Shown: in pieces, positions 53,224 through 61,953 of the stretch
Layout of the letters: each line of letters opens with the position of its first letter
Position numbering within the stretch: the stretch's first letter is position 1
DNA from: Streptomyces plumbidurans
GTDB lineage: Bacteria; Actinomycetota; Actinomycetes; Streptomycetales; Streptomycetaceae
Direction: 5' to 3'
Length of the DNA: 64,000 bases
NCBI RefSeq assembly: GCF_019857225.1
Contig: NZ_JAFJSY010000010.1
Location: 62,001 to 126,000, forward strand
Position numbers and translations under genes: made by a program
Notes under the pieces: model-generated
Told to the model about the DNA's origin: nothing
Seen by the model: only the letters and a program-made list of their open reading frames with translations
The model's database searches: none

Positions 53224-53745
53224 GTGACGCACGCCACAAAAATCGCCCACCGCCACAACGTAATGCAGGCCGCACTTCTCGCTCTACATGATGCACGGCC
53301 CCACCGTTCGCCCCGCCCGAAAAGAGCCCCGCACGTGTACATAGCCCTGGAGCAGCCCACCGGCGCCCACCTGCTCACCGACCACAACGAGGTGGCGGTA
53401 CCCGTGACCCTGCGCCACACCTCGGACGACCCGTCGGCCGTGCACCTGGCCTTCCCGGCGTGGATCTCACTGGACGAGGAGGAGGTGACCTGGACCGTCA
53501 CCCGCAGCCTCCTCAGCGAGGGCCTCACTGCCCCCGCGAGCCGCGGCACGGTCCGCATCCGCCCCCACGGCCCGACCCACACCGTCGTAGAACTCCACAC
53601 CCCCCAGGGCATCGCAGCGGTCCGCTTCACAACCGCCGACCTGCACCGCTTCCTGACCCGGTGCTACGAGGTCACGGAGTCGGAGGGCGAGCCGACGGAA
53701 TCGGCACACGCCCTGGGGCGGGCATCACTGTTCGGGGCGGCGTGA
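53224..53745 (+). CDS. SsgA-like sporulation/cell-division protein (SALP)
   Basis: The 173-residue protein has the SsgA-family core: VPVTLRHTSDDPSAVHLAF, VTWTVTRSLLSEGL and RGTVRIRPHG, then TTADLHRFLTRCYE. SALPs control septum site choice and peptidoglycan remodelling in Streptomyces sporulation. The start is uncertain; the GTG at 53335 would give a more typical length of about 136 residues. About 25 residues follow the usual family end, and the last ones (GRASLFGAA) lie in a DNA repeat shared with 56097-56120. Confidence 0.75.
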   Translation: MTHATKIAHRHNVMQAALLALHDARPHRSPRPKRAPHVYIALEQPTGAHLLTDHNEVAVPVTLRHTSDDPSAVHLAFPAWISLDEEEVTWTVTRSLLSEGLTAPASRGTVRIRPHGPTHTVVELHTPQGIAAVRFTTADLHRFLTRCYEVTESEGEPTESAHALGRASLFGAA

Positions 53746-53751
53746 GCGCGG
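53728..53751. repeat. 24-base direct repeat, copy 1
   Basis: These 24 bases, beginning CTGTTCGGGGCGGCGTGAGC, are identical to 56097-56120. They span the stop of the SsgA-like gene. On the minus strand the second copy is inside a DUF397 fragment. Similarity continues after a three-base indel. Confidence 0.7.
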
Positions 53752-53800
53752 ACCGCAGGGGCGGCTTCCAGGCGGGATCCTCGCCTATATTTACGACGTC

Positions 53801-54067
53801 GTGTCCAGCCAACCAGCCCCAGACCTCGCCGCGCCGACCCCGGACCGACTGCTGATGCCGCCGTTCTTCACCATGAACTGGGCCTGGCAGACGGGCTACT
53901 TCCGCACGGTGGCGCACGACATCCTCTCGGAACGCGTGAAACCATGCGGTTGGTTCGCTCTGATCAACTTCGAGCACTTCCAACGTGAACTCGACGAGGC
54001 CCTGGCGGGACGCCCTGTCCATGGGGCGTATGCACGTAACGCCGACGGAGGGCCCGGAGTCTCATGA
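53801..54067 (+). CDS. Small protein of unknown function upstream of barstar-like gene
   Basis: The 88-residue protein has MNWAWQTGYFRTVAHDIL and PCGWFALINFEHFQREL. I do not recognise a family. The ATG of the barstar-like gene overlaps its stop by four bases, so they are co-translated; it might be another immunity-type protein. The GTG start lacks a strong ribosome site. Confidence 0.45.
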   Translation: MSSQPAPDLAAPTPDRLLMPPFFTMNWAWQTGYFRTVAHDILSERVKPCGWFALINFEHFQRELDEALAGRPVHGAYARNADGGPGVS

Positions 54068-54594
54068 CCTCTTCGCGAGCACGCGTGCTCTTCGTTCCGG
54101 GAGGGGTGGGGGCGTCGGAAATCTGGCAGGAACTGTCCGCACTGGAGGCGGGCGGGGGACGTGTTTTCCACTTCGACGCTCACGCTCTGATGACCGAGCA
54201 AGAAATCTTCTCCTCATTCGCGAAGGTCTTGCAGTTCCCTGGCTATTTCGGCCGGAATTGGGACGCAATGGTCGACTGCCTGGATGACCTGTGTGGCGCT
54301 GTCACCGGGGGTGTCGGGATCGCAGTCGTCGTCCATGACGCAGATCAGTTGCTGGAGACGGAACACTTCCCGCTGTTCGTCTCGGTCCTCTGCCAGGGCG
54401 CGGATCGTGCGAACTCGGCCGTGGACCTCGATGGGTTTCCCCTGGACCGCCCTGCTCTCAGCGAGCATTTCGTTTTCGAGTTCCGTGAGTTCGACCACGA
54501 GGAGATCGCTGCTCGGATCCGACAGCCTGATCTGATCGTCAATGTCGAGGACCGCTTTGTTGGAGCTGCCCTCGACCCGGAGGAATGGCACTGA
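54064..54594 (+). CDS. Barstar-family (RNase inhibitor) protein
   Basis: The 176-residue protein has the barstar hallmark FPGYFGRNWDAMVDCLDDL at residues 58-76. Barstars bind and block barnase-type RNases. It is about twice the usual length, with an extra C-terminal part of about 80 residues. No barnase gene is in the window, so it looks like an orphan immunity gene. Its stop overlaps the next start (TGATG). Confidence 0.85.
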   Translation: MTSSRARVLFVPGGVGASEIWQELSALEAGGGRVFHFDAHALMTEQEIFSSFAKVLQFPGYFGRNWDAMVDCLDDLCGAVTGGVGIAVVVHDADQLLETEHFPLFVSVLCQGADRANSAVDLDGFPLDRPALSEHFVFEFREFDHEEIAARIRQPDLIVNVEDRFVGAALDPEEWH

Positions 54595-55229
54595 TGTGGC
54601 GGGCGGAGCGGGGTGGCGAAAGACAGCAGCAGGATCAGGTCGTTCGGCCGGGTCCTTCGGTGTACCGACTCCTGCCGAGCCTCAGTGACTATCAGGGGCT
54701 GCATCTGGAGAGCGCTGATGTCATTCGACTCATGCGCTGGCAACGCGACGGAACCGAAGCAGACCGGCCCGCGCGGCTGCGCGCCACATGGCTCGGCGAG
54801 CGGAAATGGGCCAAGAGCGAGTTTCCCTCCGGTCGCGCCGGCGCTCCTGTACTGAGTCGGCGTCTCGCCGAGAGCATGGGAGAGGGGCTGGCGGCGGCCG
54901 GCAGCCTGGTGCCGGTCGACATCGATGCCGCAGTCAAGGACGACGAGTACTTCCTCTTCGTGGTGGAGGTGGTGGTCGACTGTCTAGACCTGCGCAGGTC
55001 GTCCAAGCCGAAGAAGATCGACGGGGAAGTCAAGAAGGCGGTCTTCCGTCCGGAAGCCTTGCCGTCGCATCTGCCGGCCTTCCGCCTGCCGCAGTTTCCC
55101 GGCGCCGTCCAATGGAACGGCTGGGCGGCCGACCTGCTGGCCGACCTCACGGGAGACCAGATCGAGAAGCGCCTGATCTGGTCCGAGGATCCGGCCACGA
55201 GGCCGCACCCCGATCCCTGGGGTATCTGA
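54594..55229 (+). CDS. Putative immunity protein of unknown family
   Basis: The 211-residue protein has YRLLPSLSDYQGLHLES, VDIDAAVKDDEYFLFVVEVV and VDCLDLRRSSKPKKI, a pattern seen in SUFU- or DUF1629-like immunity proteins, though I cannot assign it firmly. The coupling to the barstar-like gene supports an immunity role. The ATG overlaps the preceding stop. Confidence 0.5.
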   Translation: MWRAERGGERQQQDQVVRPGPSVYRLLPSLSDYQGLHLESADVIRLMRWQRDGTEADRPARLRATWLGERKWAKSEFPSGRAGAPVLSRRLAESMGEGLAAAGSLVPVDIDAAVKDDEYFLFVVEVVVDCLDLRRSSKPKKIDGEVKKAVFRPEALPSHLPAFRLPQFPGAVQWNGWAADLLADLTGDQIEKRLIWSEDPATRPHPDPWGI

Positions 55230-55253
55230 CTCGACAGCAACGAGGACTCGCGC

Positions 55254-55340
55254 TCACCGCTGCGGGCTCTCTTCGAGGGCATTGATGAGCGAGGGGAAGG
55301 ATGCGGTGGGGAGGGCGGGGTGTCCTGCCGCGGTCAAGGA
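55254..55340 (-). pseudogene. DUF397 C-terminal fragment 1
   Basis: Read on the minus strand, the last 25 residues (AGHPALPTASFPSLINALEE) match the end of DUF397 proteins, small partners of XRE regulators in Streptomyces. The conserved CVEVA and RDSK segments are gone. The reading frame upstream is a shadow of the opposite gene. Confidence 0.5.
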
Positions 55341-55406
55341 GCAGCGTGTGCTGGCGTCTTCTCCGTGTGAGGGATGACGGCTGACGGACGGATACCTGGT
55401 TAATTC

Positions 55407-55874
55407 ATGACATTTGAGTACGACTGGGAAACGGGCGAGGGGCTGTCGGGCATCGACGACCCTGCCGCTGTCGATGCCGCGTTCGAGCGGGACGAGCAGC
55501 ATCTCGGTACGGCGGTGATCGGGTTGGCGTTTACCTGCCCGCCTGTGGTGGCGTCGCCGCGGATCGTGCGGGCGATGCGGGTGCTGGACGCCCCCAGGAG
55601 GGAGTTGGCCTTCACGGCGGCGGGCATCGTCGCCCGCCTCCACGGCGAGCTCACACCTGAGCTGTATGCCGCACTGCGCGCCGAGGGAGCCGGTGGTGTC
55701 GCCGAGAACGCGATCAGCGACACGCTGACGTTTGTGCCGTTCCGGAGCCTGGCGCTCTGGTTCAAGTGGCGATGGTTGCTGGCAACGGTGCGAAACACGC
55801 TGGAAGGCTGGTGGCTGCGCGCCCAGGACGCGGTCGAAGACGCCTGGCGCAGTGTGCGTGGGCGCCGTTCTTGA
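55407..55874 (+). CDS. Protein of unknown function
   Basis: The 155-residue protein starts MTFEYDWETGEGLSGIDDPA and has VVASPRIVRAMRVLDAPR and a tryptophan-rich C-terminal segment (LALWFKWRWLLATVRNTLE). No family is recognised. It lies between two DUF397 fragments, near the barstar cluster, so it may be part of an immunity array. Confidence 0.45.
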   Translation: MTFEYDWETGEGLSGIDDPAAVDAAFERDEQHLGTAVIGLAFTCPPVVASPRIVRAMRVLDAPRRELAFTAAGIVARLHGELTPELYAALRAEGAGGVAENAISDTLTFVPFRSLALWFKWRWLLATVRNTLEGWWLRAQDAVEDAWRSVRGRRS

Positions 55875-55891
55875 GTGTGTTGACGGCCGGG

Positions 55892-56113
55892 TCAGATGGG
55901 CTTGGGTACGGCGCTCTTTTTGAGGGTTTCGATGAACGCGGTGAAGACGCTGGTCGGGAAGGAGAGGGTGCCGTGGCCCGGGGCTTTGGAGTCGCGTATC
56001 GCCACTCGGGTGTGCAGGTTGGCTATCTCTACGCAGGCGTTGCCGACGGAGCGGAACGGCGAGCTGATGGAACCGGCACTCTCAGGGCCGGCGTCGCTGT
56101 TCGGGGCGGCGTG
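55892..56113 (-). pseudogene. DUF397 fragment 2, 5'-truncated
   Basis: On the minus strand the frame reads GNACVEIANLHTRVAIRDSK, then GTLSFPTSVFTAFIETLKKS, the core and end of a DUF397 protein. The frame has no start codon before the core; the usual N-terminal W-x-KSSYS segment is replaced by PNSDAGPESAGSISSP. It directly follows the stop of the WXG-like gene. It includes copy 2 of the 24-base repeat (56097-56120). Confidence 0.65.
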
Positions 56114-56129
56114 AGCGCGGCAGGGGCGG

Positions 56130-56462
56130 TCACTTGCCGCTGCCGTCTCCCTTGCCCCCAGGCTTGACCGCGTCGTCGGCCTTCTTCGCGAGGTCGACGT
56201 CGAGCTTCTTGAACTCGCGGACGACCGTGTCGGCCATGTCGGCGAGCGCGTCGAAGGACTGGCTGATGTCCTCGCGACCGTCCTCCCAGTTGGACTCGAA
56301 GTCGCTGAGAGCGTCGTTGACGCTGCCGTCGCCGATGTCGTCCTTGTAGGACTCGAAAAGCTTCTTGGTGTGGTTCAGACGGCTCTTGAGTGAGCGCAAC
56401 TTGCCGCCGTACTCCTCGAGTTCGCTCAACGGCAGTGCGAGGTCGCTCTTGCCCTGGCCCAT
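56130..56462 (-). CDS. Small WXG100-like partner protein, RHS module
   Basis: The 110-residue helical protein has LSDFESNWEDGREDISQSF at the turn and a Gly/Lys-rich tail. It aligns with the partners at 34456 and 41411. The ATG at 56462 has GAGGGG upstream. Unlike the other modules it is divergent from its likely effector, with the LP(x)GPAV-family-like gene between. It probably pairs with the N-terminus of the RHS protein. Confidence 0.65.
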   Translation of the reverse strand: MGQGKSDLALPLSELEEYGGKLRSLKSRLNHTKKLFESYKDDIGDGSVNDALSDFESNWEDGREDISQSFDALADMADTVVREFKKLDVDLAKKADDAVKPGGKGDGSGK

Positions 56463-56560
56463 GCCCGTCCCCTCGTCGTGGCGATCTCGTAGTCTGGGCC
56501 GAACCGTACAACGGAACGACGGTCGTACAAACAGCGACAACGGGGAGAGCCGGACACAAC

Positions 56561-57208
56561 ATGGCCCGCTACGTGGAGGCGCTCACCATTGAGCGCGGAG
56601 GTTTCCGTATCAAGGTTCCCGAGTCGTGGTGGGAGTTCGACGTACGCCCCGAGTCGCGCGACGACTCGATCCGCCGGATGGTGAACGAACGGGTGCAGCA
56701 GCACCCGGAGTTGGTTCAGCATCGCGACACCTATGTCTCCTTCCTGCAGAAGGCGGCGGCGGACGCGTGGAAGTCTGGCGCGCTGTATTGCGGTTGCATG
56801 GCGGAGAGCTTCGGCGGGGACACCCCGATCACGGGCTCGGTGACCGTGTCGCTCGTCGGCGGCCGTACGCGCGACGGCGCCCCGCTCTCCACGGACCCCT
56901 CCGCGATCGCGTCCGGCCTCGCGCCCAAGGAGGCGAAGAAGGGCGGGGATTCGTGGCGGAAGGTGACGACGGTCGACATCCCCGGCGTGGGCCCGGCCGC
57001 CCGAACCTACGGCATCGAGGACATCGCCGTACCCGACGACAACCTTGGCCGGACGATCCGCGCCGTCCTCATGCAGACGTTCATCCCGGTGCCGGGCCAG
57101 GAGGGCAAGGTCGCTCTCGTCGCGGGCAGTAGCCAAGTCCTGGATCTGGCCGACTCGTTCTTCGACATCTTCGACGCGATCACGTCGACGTTCCGTTTCA
57201 CGGGCTGA
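56561..57208 (+). CDS. Putative PsbP/Mog1-like protein of the RHS module
   Basis: The 215-residue protein starts ARYVEALTIERGGFRIKVPES and has VPESWWEFDVRPESRDDSIR, GSVTVSLVGG, VTTVDIPGVGPAARTYGIED and a last helix. The motif is VDIPGVGPAA in place of LPCGPAV, so it is a diverged family member. It lies directly upstream of the RHS toxin gene, the position where EagR-type chaperones are found in type VI systems. The role is inferred. Confidence 0.6.
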   Translation: MARYVEALTIERGGFRIKVPESWWEFDVRPESRDDSIRRMVNERVQQHPELVQHRDTYVSFLQKAAADAWKSGALYCGCMAESFGGDTPITGSVTVSLVGGRTRDGAPLSTDPSAIASGLAPKEAKKGGDSWRKVTTVDIPGVGPAARTYGIEDIAVPDDNLGRTIRAVLMQTFIPVPGQEGKVALVAGSSQVLDLADSFFDIFDAITSTFRFTG

Positions 57209-57312
57209 GCTTCGTCACAGGCTGATCTCCTTCACTTCGAAGGTGAGAGCCAGGTAAGTTCGCGTGTGCATAGGGTTGTTGCAGCTGATGTGCGCGTGAC
57301 GGGGGTTGCGGA

Positions 57313-60300
57313 ATGGCGGGATACCGGCCGAGGGACTGGCATGTGCTGGACCTGGACAGGGATCCCACGCCGGGCGATCCCGACCGCGTACGGACGCTCG
57401 CCAGGACGCTGCACACGTTCGCGGAGGACGTCGCCGGCGCCCTGAAGGTCGTCAAGAGCATGGCCGAGGACGACGCGACCCTGCAGTGGGCCGGCAAATC
57501 TGCAGACGTCTTCAAGGACGAGTTCTCCGACGTCCCGAAGAACCTCAAGAAGCTGAAGAAGTCCTACGAGATGTGCGGCGACGCCCTGGCGGCGTACTGG
57601 CCGAAGCTGGAGCGCGCACAGGCCCTCGCGGACAAGGCGCTGGCCAAGGGCCGCGAGGCGCAGCACGACCTGTCGTCCGCCAAGTCCCGCCTGGCGTCCG
57701 CGGATTCCTGGGTCACCCGGGCCGGCCGGGAGGCCGACAAGTACAAGGACGACCCCACCGGCAGCAAGTCCGGCGCCGACAAGCCGGACGAGGCCAAGGT
57801 CCGCGCCGCCACCCGCGACGTCCAGCACGCCAAGTCCGCCCACACCAAGGCCCAGTCCGACGTCAACAGCGCCCAGGACGCCCTCTCCGCCGCCAAGAAA
57901 ATGGCCGAGGACGCCCGAAAGATGCGCGACGACGCCGCCCGCGAGGCCAAACACAAGATCGACGACGCTTCCGACGCCGGCATCCAGAACCGCTCCTGGT
58001 GGGAGGACGTCGGCGACTGGTTCGAGGACAACTGGGACACGATCGTCACGGTCTGCAAGGTCGTCGTCACGGTCGTCGGGATCGTCGCGATGATCATCGG
58101 TGGTCCGATCCTGGGCGCGATCGTGCTGGTGGCGGCCCTCGTGGTCCTCGCGGACACGCTTTATAAGTACTCCAAGGGGCAGGCGTCGCTGTGGGATGTG
58201 GGGTTCGCGGCGCTGGACTGCATACCTGGCATGAAGGGGCTGACCACTCTGGGCGGCCTTGCCAAGGGCCTCAAGGGCGGCATGGCGGCGATGAAGGGCC
58301 TCAGAGGTGGCCTCAAGGGCGTGGGGCTGGCTGTGCGAGGCCTTGGGAAGAACGCCCGTGGCATGATCGCCGACGGAGCCAAGGGCGCTTACAGCCGCGT
58401 CAAGAACGTCGTCAAGTCCAAAGGCAGCGACCCGGTAGACATGGCTACCGGCGCCATGTATCTGCCCCAGAGCGATGTGGAACTGCCTGGCTTGTTGCCA
58501 CTATCCCTTACTCGCCGGGCGGCCTCCGACTACCGCTGCGGCTGGTGGTTCGGCCCCACTTGGTCCTCCACCATCGACCAGCGGCTCGAAGTCGACCAGG
58601 AAGGCATTGTCTTCGTCACTGAGGACGGGATGCTGCTCGCGTATCCACACCCCGCTGATCGGCACACCCCCGTGCTGCCCGAAGCAGGACCTCGATGGCC
58701 CCTGACCAGCCTGGACGACGGCGGCTACCGGATCGACACCCCACGCACCGGCCAGGCCCGCCACTTCGCCCGCCCTGCTGCCGACGGCGTCGCGCCGATC
58801 ACGTACATCACTGACCGCAACCAGCACTCGATCACCTTCGACTACGACGAGCACGGCACCCCCCTCGCCGTCCGCCACTCGGGCGGATACCACCTCAGAT
58901 TCGCCACTGATGAAGGCCGCATCAGCACGCTGAGCTTGGTCGGTGCCGGGGAGAGCGGCTCGGACATCGTCATCAAGCGTTACGGATATACCGACGGGAA
59001 CCTCACCGAGACGATCAACTCCTCCGGCCTGCCGCTGCGCTTCGCCTACGACCACCGCCTGCGCATCAGGTCCTGGACCGACACCAACCACCGTAGCTAC
59101 GCCTACACCTACGACGACCGCGACCGCTGCATCGCCGAGGGAGGCGAGGCCGGCCACTTCAACGTCACACTCGATTACGACGGGACGGACCCTGCCTGGC
59201 CCGGCTGCCGCGTCACCAGCCTCACCACCGCGGAAGGTGCCACCTCTCGTTTCGTCATCAATGACAACAGCCAGGTCATCGCCGAATTCGACGCACTGGG
59301 CAACGGCCTCCGCACGTCCTACGACGAGCACCATCACGTCGTATCCCTGGTGAACTCCTTGGGCCACGTCACGCAGTTCGAGAACAACACGGCTGGGCAG
59401 CCTGTCCGAATCGTTCGCTCGGACGGCCATGTGATTCAGGCGGAGTACAACGACCTGTACCTCCTGGAGAAGCTCGTCAGTGCCGACGGCATGACGCAGC
59501 GTCACGCTCACGACGAGCGTGGTAACCGAATTTCGGAAACCGACCGTGTAGGGAGCACCACCGAATTCGCCTATGACGAGCAGGGCCGCCTCACGGCTGT
59601 GAAGGACCCCCTGGGGCACGTCACCCAGGTCCGTTGCGACCCCGCTGGCCTCCCGATCGAGATTATTGATCCGCTCGGCGGTATCACTCGATACGAGCGC
59701 GACAGGTTCGGCCGACCGATCGCCATCACCGATGCGCTCGGAGCGCTGACCCGTTTCGAGTGGACCGTGGAAGGGCGCCTAACCCGGCGCACGGCACCCG
59801 ACGGCACGACCGAGTCCTGGACCTACGACGGTGAGGGCAATTGCATAAACCACACCGACCCGTTGGGCAGCGTCACCAGTTACGAGTACACACACTTCGA
59901 CCTGCTGAGTGCTCGGACCACTTCTGACGGCGTACGGTACGAATTCGCCCACGACGCGGCGCTGCGCCTTACGCAAGTCAGCGCCCCTCTAGGCCTGTTG
60001 TGGACTTACCGATACGACGCAGCGGGCAGACTGATCTCCGAGACTGACTTCGACGACCGTACGGTGGTGTACGGGCACGACGCGGCGGGTCGGCTCACAT
60101 CACGCACGAACGCCCAGGGGCACACGGTTCGGTACGAGCGCAATGAGCTGGGACAGGTAACGACGAAGGACGTCGTAGGCCAGGTCACCACATACACCTA
60201 TGATCCCGCCGGCCGGTTGACTCAGGCCGAGGGCCCGGATGCAACACTCACCTTGCATCGCGACCAATATGGCCGCCTCAGTCAGGAAATCGTCAACGGC

Positions 60301-61938
60301 CGCGCCTTGACGTATGAATACGACGCCCTCGGCCGCCGCACGGCTCGTGTGACACCGAGCGGCGTGCGGACTGAGTGGACCTACGACGCCATGGGCAACC
60401 GCACAGGCATGGTGTCGTCGGGGCGGAGCGTCGAATTCACTTACGACCCGGCAGGCCGTGAGGTAATGCGCAGTATCGGCGGGGGAGCCCTGACCCTGGA
60501 CCTGACATATGACCCCCTGGGACGACTGGTGAGTCAGAGCCTGGCAGGACCGCTGGGGCAGGATGTTCAGCGCCGCACCTATGCGTACCGTGCTGACGGC
60601 CACGTGAGTACTGTCGACGACCAACTCGCTGGAAGCCACTCCTTCGAACTGGATCTGGTGGGTCGCGTCACGGAGGTGCACGCGGCGGACTGGACAGAGC
60701 GGTACGCCTATGACGACATGGGCAATCAGATGGCGGCGTCATGGCCCGCAGAGCATTCCGGCACGGACGCCATCGGTGACCGAACCTACGCGGGTACCAC
60801 CATCACTCGGGCGGGGCGCGTCCGATACCAGCATGACGCTCTCGGCCGCATCGTCCTGCGGCAGAAAATTCGACTGTCTCGCAAACCGGATACGTGGCGC
60901 TACGAATGGGATGCGGAAGATCGCCTCACCGCCGTCACCACCCCGGACGGGACACGATGGCGCTATGAGTACGATCCGCTGGGGCGCCGCATCGCCAAAA
61001 TGCGTCTGGCGAAGGACGGCGAAAACGTCGCGGAGCGCATTGAGTTCGCCTGGGACGGCACAATATTGTGCGAGCAGACGACGGCGGCGCACGATCTTCA
61101 CAACCAGGTTACGCTGACCTGGGAGCATCAAGGGCTGAGTCCCATTTCTCAATCGGAAAGCATTGCTGCAATCGATGCTCCTCAGGAAGAAATCGACTCC
61201 CGCTTCTACGCGATTGTTACCGATGTTGTCGGGACTCCAAGCGAACTCGTCGACGAACAAGGCGGAGTGGCCTGGCGTGCGCGCAGGACGGTCTGGGGAA
61301 CCACGACATGGCTGAAGAAGAGCGAGGCATATACTCCGCTTCGATTCCCGGGCCAGTACCACGATGCTGAGACGGGGCTGCACTACAACTACTTCCGGCA
61401 CTACGATCCGGAAACAGCCAGGTATCTCACGCCGGACCCGCTAGGCCTTACTCCGGCACCGAATCCATCCACCTACGTCGAGAATCCGCTGAGGCAAACT
61501 GATGCTCTCGGCCTTGCGCCCGATTACCCGTTGGGTGAGCGAGGCAACCCGTTCGGCAGCAGGGCGGATGCGGAAAAGGCTGCATTTGACGTAGCGGGGG
61601 TGCCGCACGGTTCGACTCCCGACGCCGAGTGGGTGGTCATGGGCGACAAAACGTACAAGAATATGCCGGGTTACGTTTACTCGAAGGATCCGACTCACTG
61701 GGGGAACTTCCGACAGTTCGAAACGGACAGCGGATCCCGCGTGATCGTGGAGCATACTCATGACCCTGCCGGTCTTCACTTCCATGCAGGCGCACCCAAG
61801 GGAATGACGCCTGAGGAGCAGAGTCGAAACCTGGTCAACTTCGGCTGGGACAATACGCAAGCTGGCTATGGCACGATGGAACGGTATCGGGCGTTGGACA
61901 AGCCTGGTGGAGATCATCACTTCTTCTACCAGAATTAG
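57313..61938 (+). CDS. RHS polymorphic toxin with WXG-like N-terminal domain
   Basis: The 1541-residue protein has an N-terminal helical WXG-like domain and coiled coil (1-230), two adjacent hydrophobic helices (about 240-285), a PVDMATGAMYLPQSDVELPG linker (about 375-395), RHS/YD repeats to about 1375 and the core motif YDPETARYLTPDPLGL. The C-terminal 140 residues are the toxin. They contain VIVEHTHDPAGLHFHAG and end DHHFFYQN, His-rich patterns that suggest an HNH/endonuclease VII-like nuclease, but this is tentative. Base composition falls in the last kilobase. RHS cages enclose the toxin, and the N-terminal domain suggests export by type VII. Confidence 0.85.
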   Translation: MAGYRPRDWHVLDLDRDPTPGDPDRVRTLARTLHTFAEDVAGALKVVKSMAEDDATLQWAGKSADVFKDEFSDVPKNLKKLKKSYEMCGDALAAYWPKLERAQALADKALAKGREAQHDLSSAKSRLASADSWVTRAGREADKYKDDPTGSKSGADKPDEAKVRAATRDVQHAKSAHTKAQSDVNSAQDALSAAKKMAEDARKMRDDAAREAKHKIDDASDAGIQNRSWWEDVGDWFEDNWDTIVTVCKVVVTVVGIVAMIIGGPILGAIVLVAALVVLADTLYKYSKGQASLWDVGFAALDCIPGMKGLTTLGGLAKGLKGGMAAMKGLRGGLKGVGLAVRGLGKNARGMIADGAKGAYSRVKNVVKSKGSDPVDMATGAMYLPQSDVELPGLLPLSLTRRAASDYRCGWWFGPTWSSTIDQRLEVDQEGIVFVTEDGMLLAYPHPADRHTPVLPEAGPRWPLTSLDDGGYRIDTPRTGQARHFARPAADGVAPITYITDRNQHSITFDYDEHGTPLAVRHSGGYHLRFATDEGRISTLSLVGAGESGSDIVIKRYGYTDGNLTETINSSGLPLRFAYDHRLRIRSWTDTNHRSYAYTYDDRDRCIAEGGEAGHFNVTLDYDGTDPAWPGCRVTSLTTAEGATSRFVINDNSQVIAEFDALGNGLRTSYDEHHHVVSLVNSLGHVTQFENNTAGQPVRIVRSDGHVIQAEYNDLYLLEKLVSADGMTQRHAHDERGNRISETDRVGSTTEFAYDEQGRLTAVKDPLGHVTQVRCDPAGLPIEIIDPLGGITRYERDRFGRPIAITDALGALTRFEWTVEGRLTRRTAPDGTTESWTYDGEGNCINHTDPLGSVTSYEYTHFDLLSARTTSDGVRYEFAHDAALRLTQVSAPLGLLWTYRYDAAGRLISETDFDDRTVVYGHDAAGRLTSRTNAQGHTVRYERNELGQVTTKDVVGQVTTYTYDPAGRLTQAEGPDATLTLHRDQYGRLSQEIVNGRALTYEYDALGRRTARVTPSGVRTEWTYDAMGNRTGMVSSGRSVEFTYDPAGREVMRSIGGGALTLDLTYDPLGRLVSQSLAGPLGQDVQRRTYAYRADGHVSTVDDQLAGSHSFELDLVGRVTEVHAADWTERYAYDDMGNQMAASWPAEHSGTDAIGDRTYAGTTITRAGRVRYQHDALGRIVLRQKIRLSRKPDTWRYEWDAEDRLTAVTTPDGTRWRYEYDPLGRRIAKMRLAKDGENVAERIEFAWDGTILCEQTTAAHDLHNQVTLTWEHQGLSPISQSESIAAIDAPQEEIDSRFYAIVTDVVGTPSELVDEQGGVAWRARRTVWGTTTWLKKSEAYTPLRFPGQYHDAETGLHYNYFRHYDPETARYLTPDPLGLTPAPNPSTYVENPLRQTDALGLAPDYPLGERGNPFGSRADAEKAAFDVAGVPHGSTPDAEWVVMGDKTYKNMPGYVYSKDPTHWGNFRQFETDSGSRVIVEHTHDPAGLHFHAGAPKGMTPEEQSRNLVNFGWDNTQAGYGTMERYRALDKPGGDHHFFYQN

Positions 61939-61953
61939 ACTCATGGGAGAACA

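Noticed and set aside
53018..53227. A small open frame with repeated VLGALG units
   Set aside because: It is created by the 18-base minisatellite and has no ribosome site or family support.
57313..58440. Type VI (PAAR or VgrG) linkage of the RHS protein
   Set aside because: The N-terminus is a helical WXG-like domain and there is no PAAR motif or any type VI gene in the window, as expected for a Gram-positive host.
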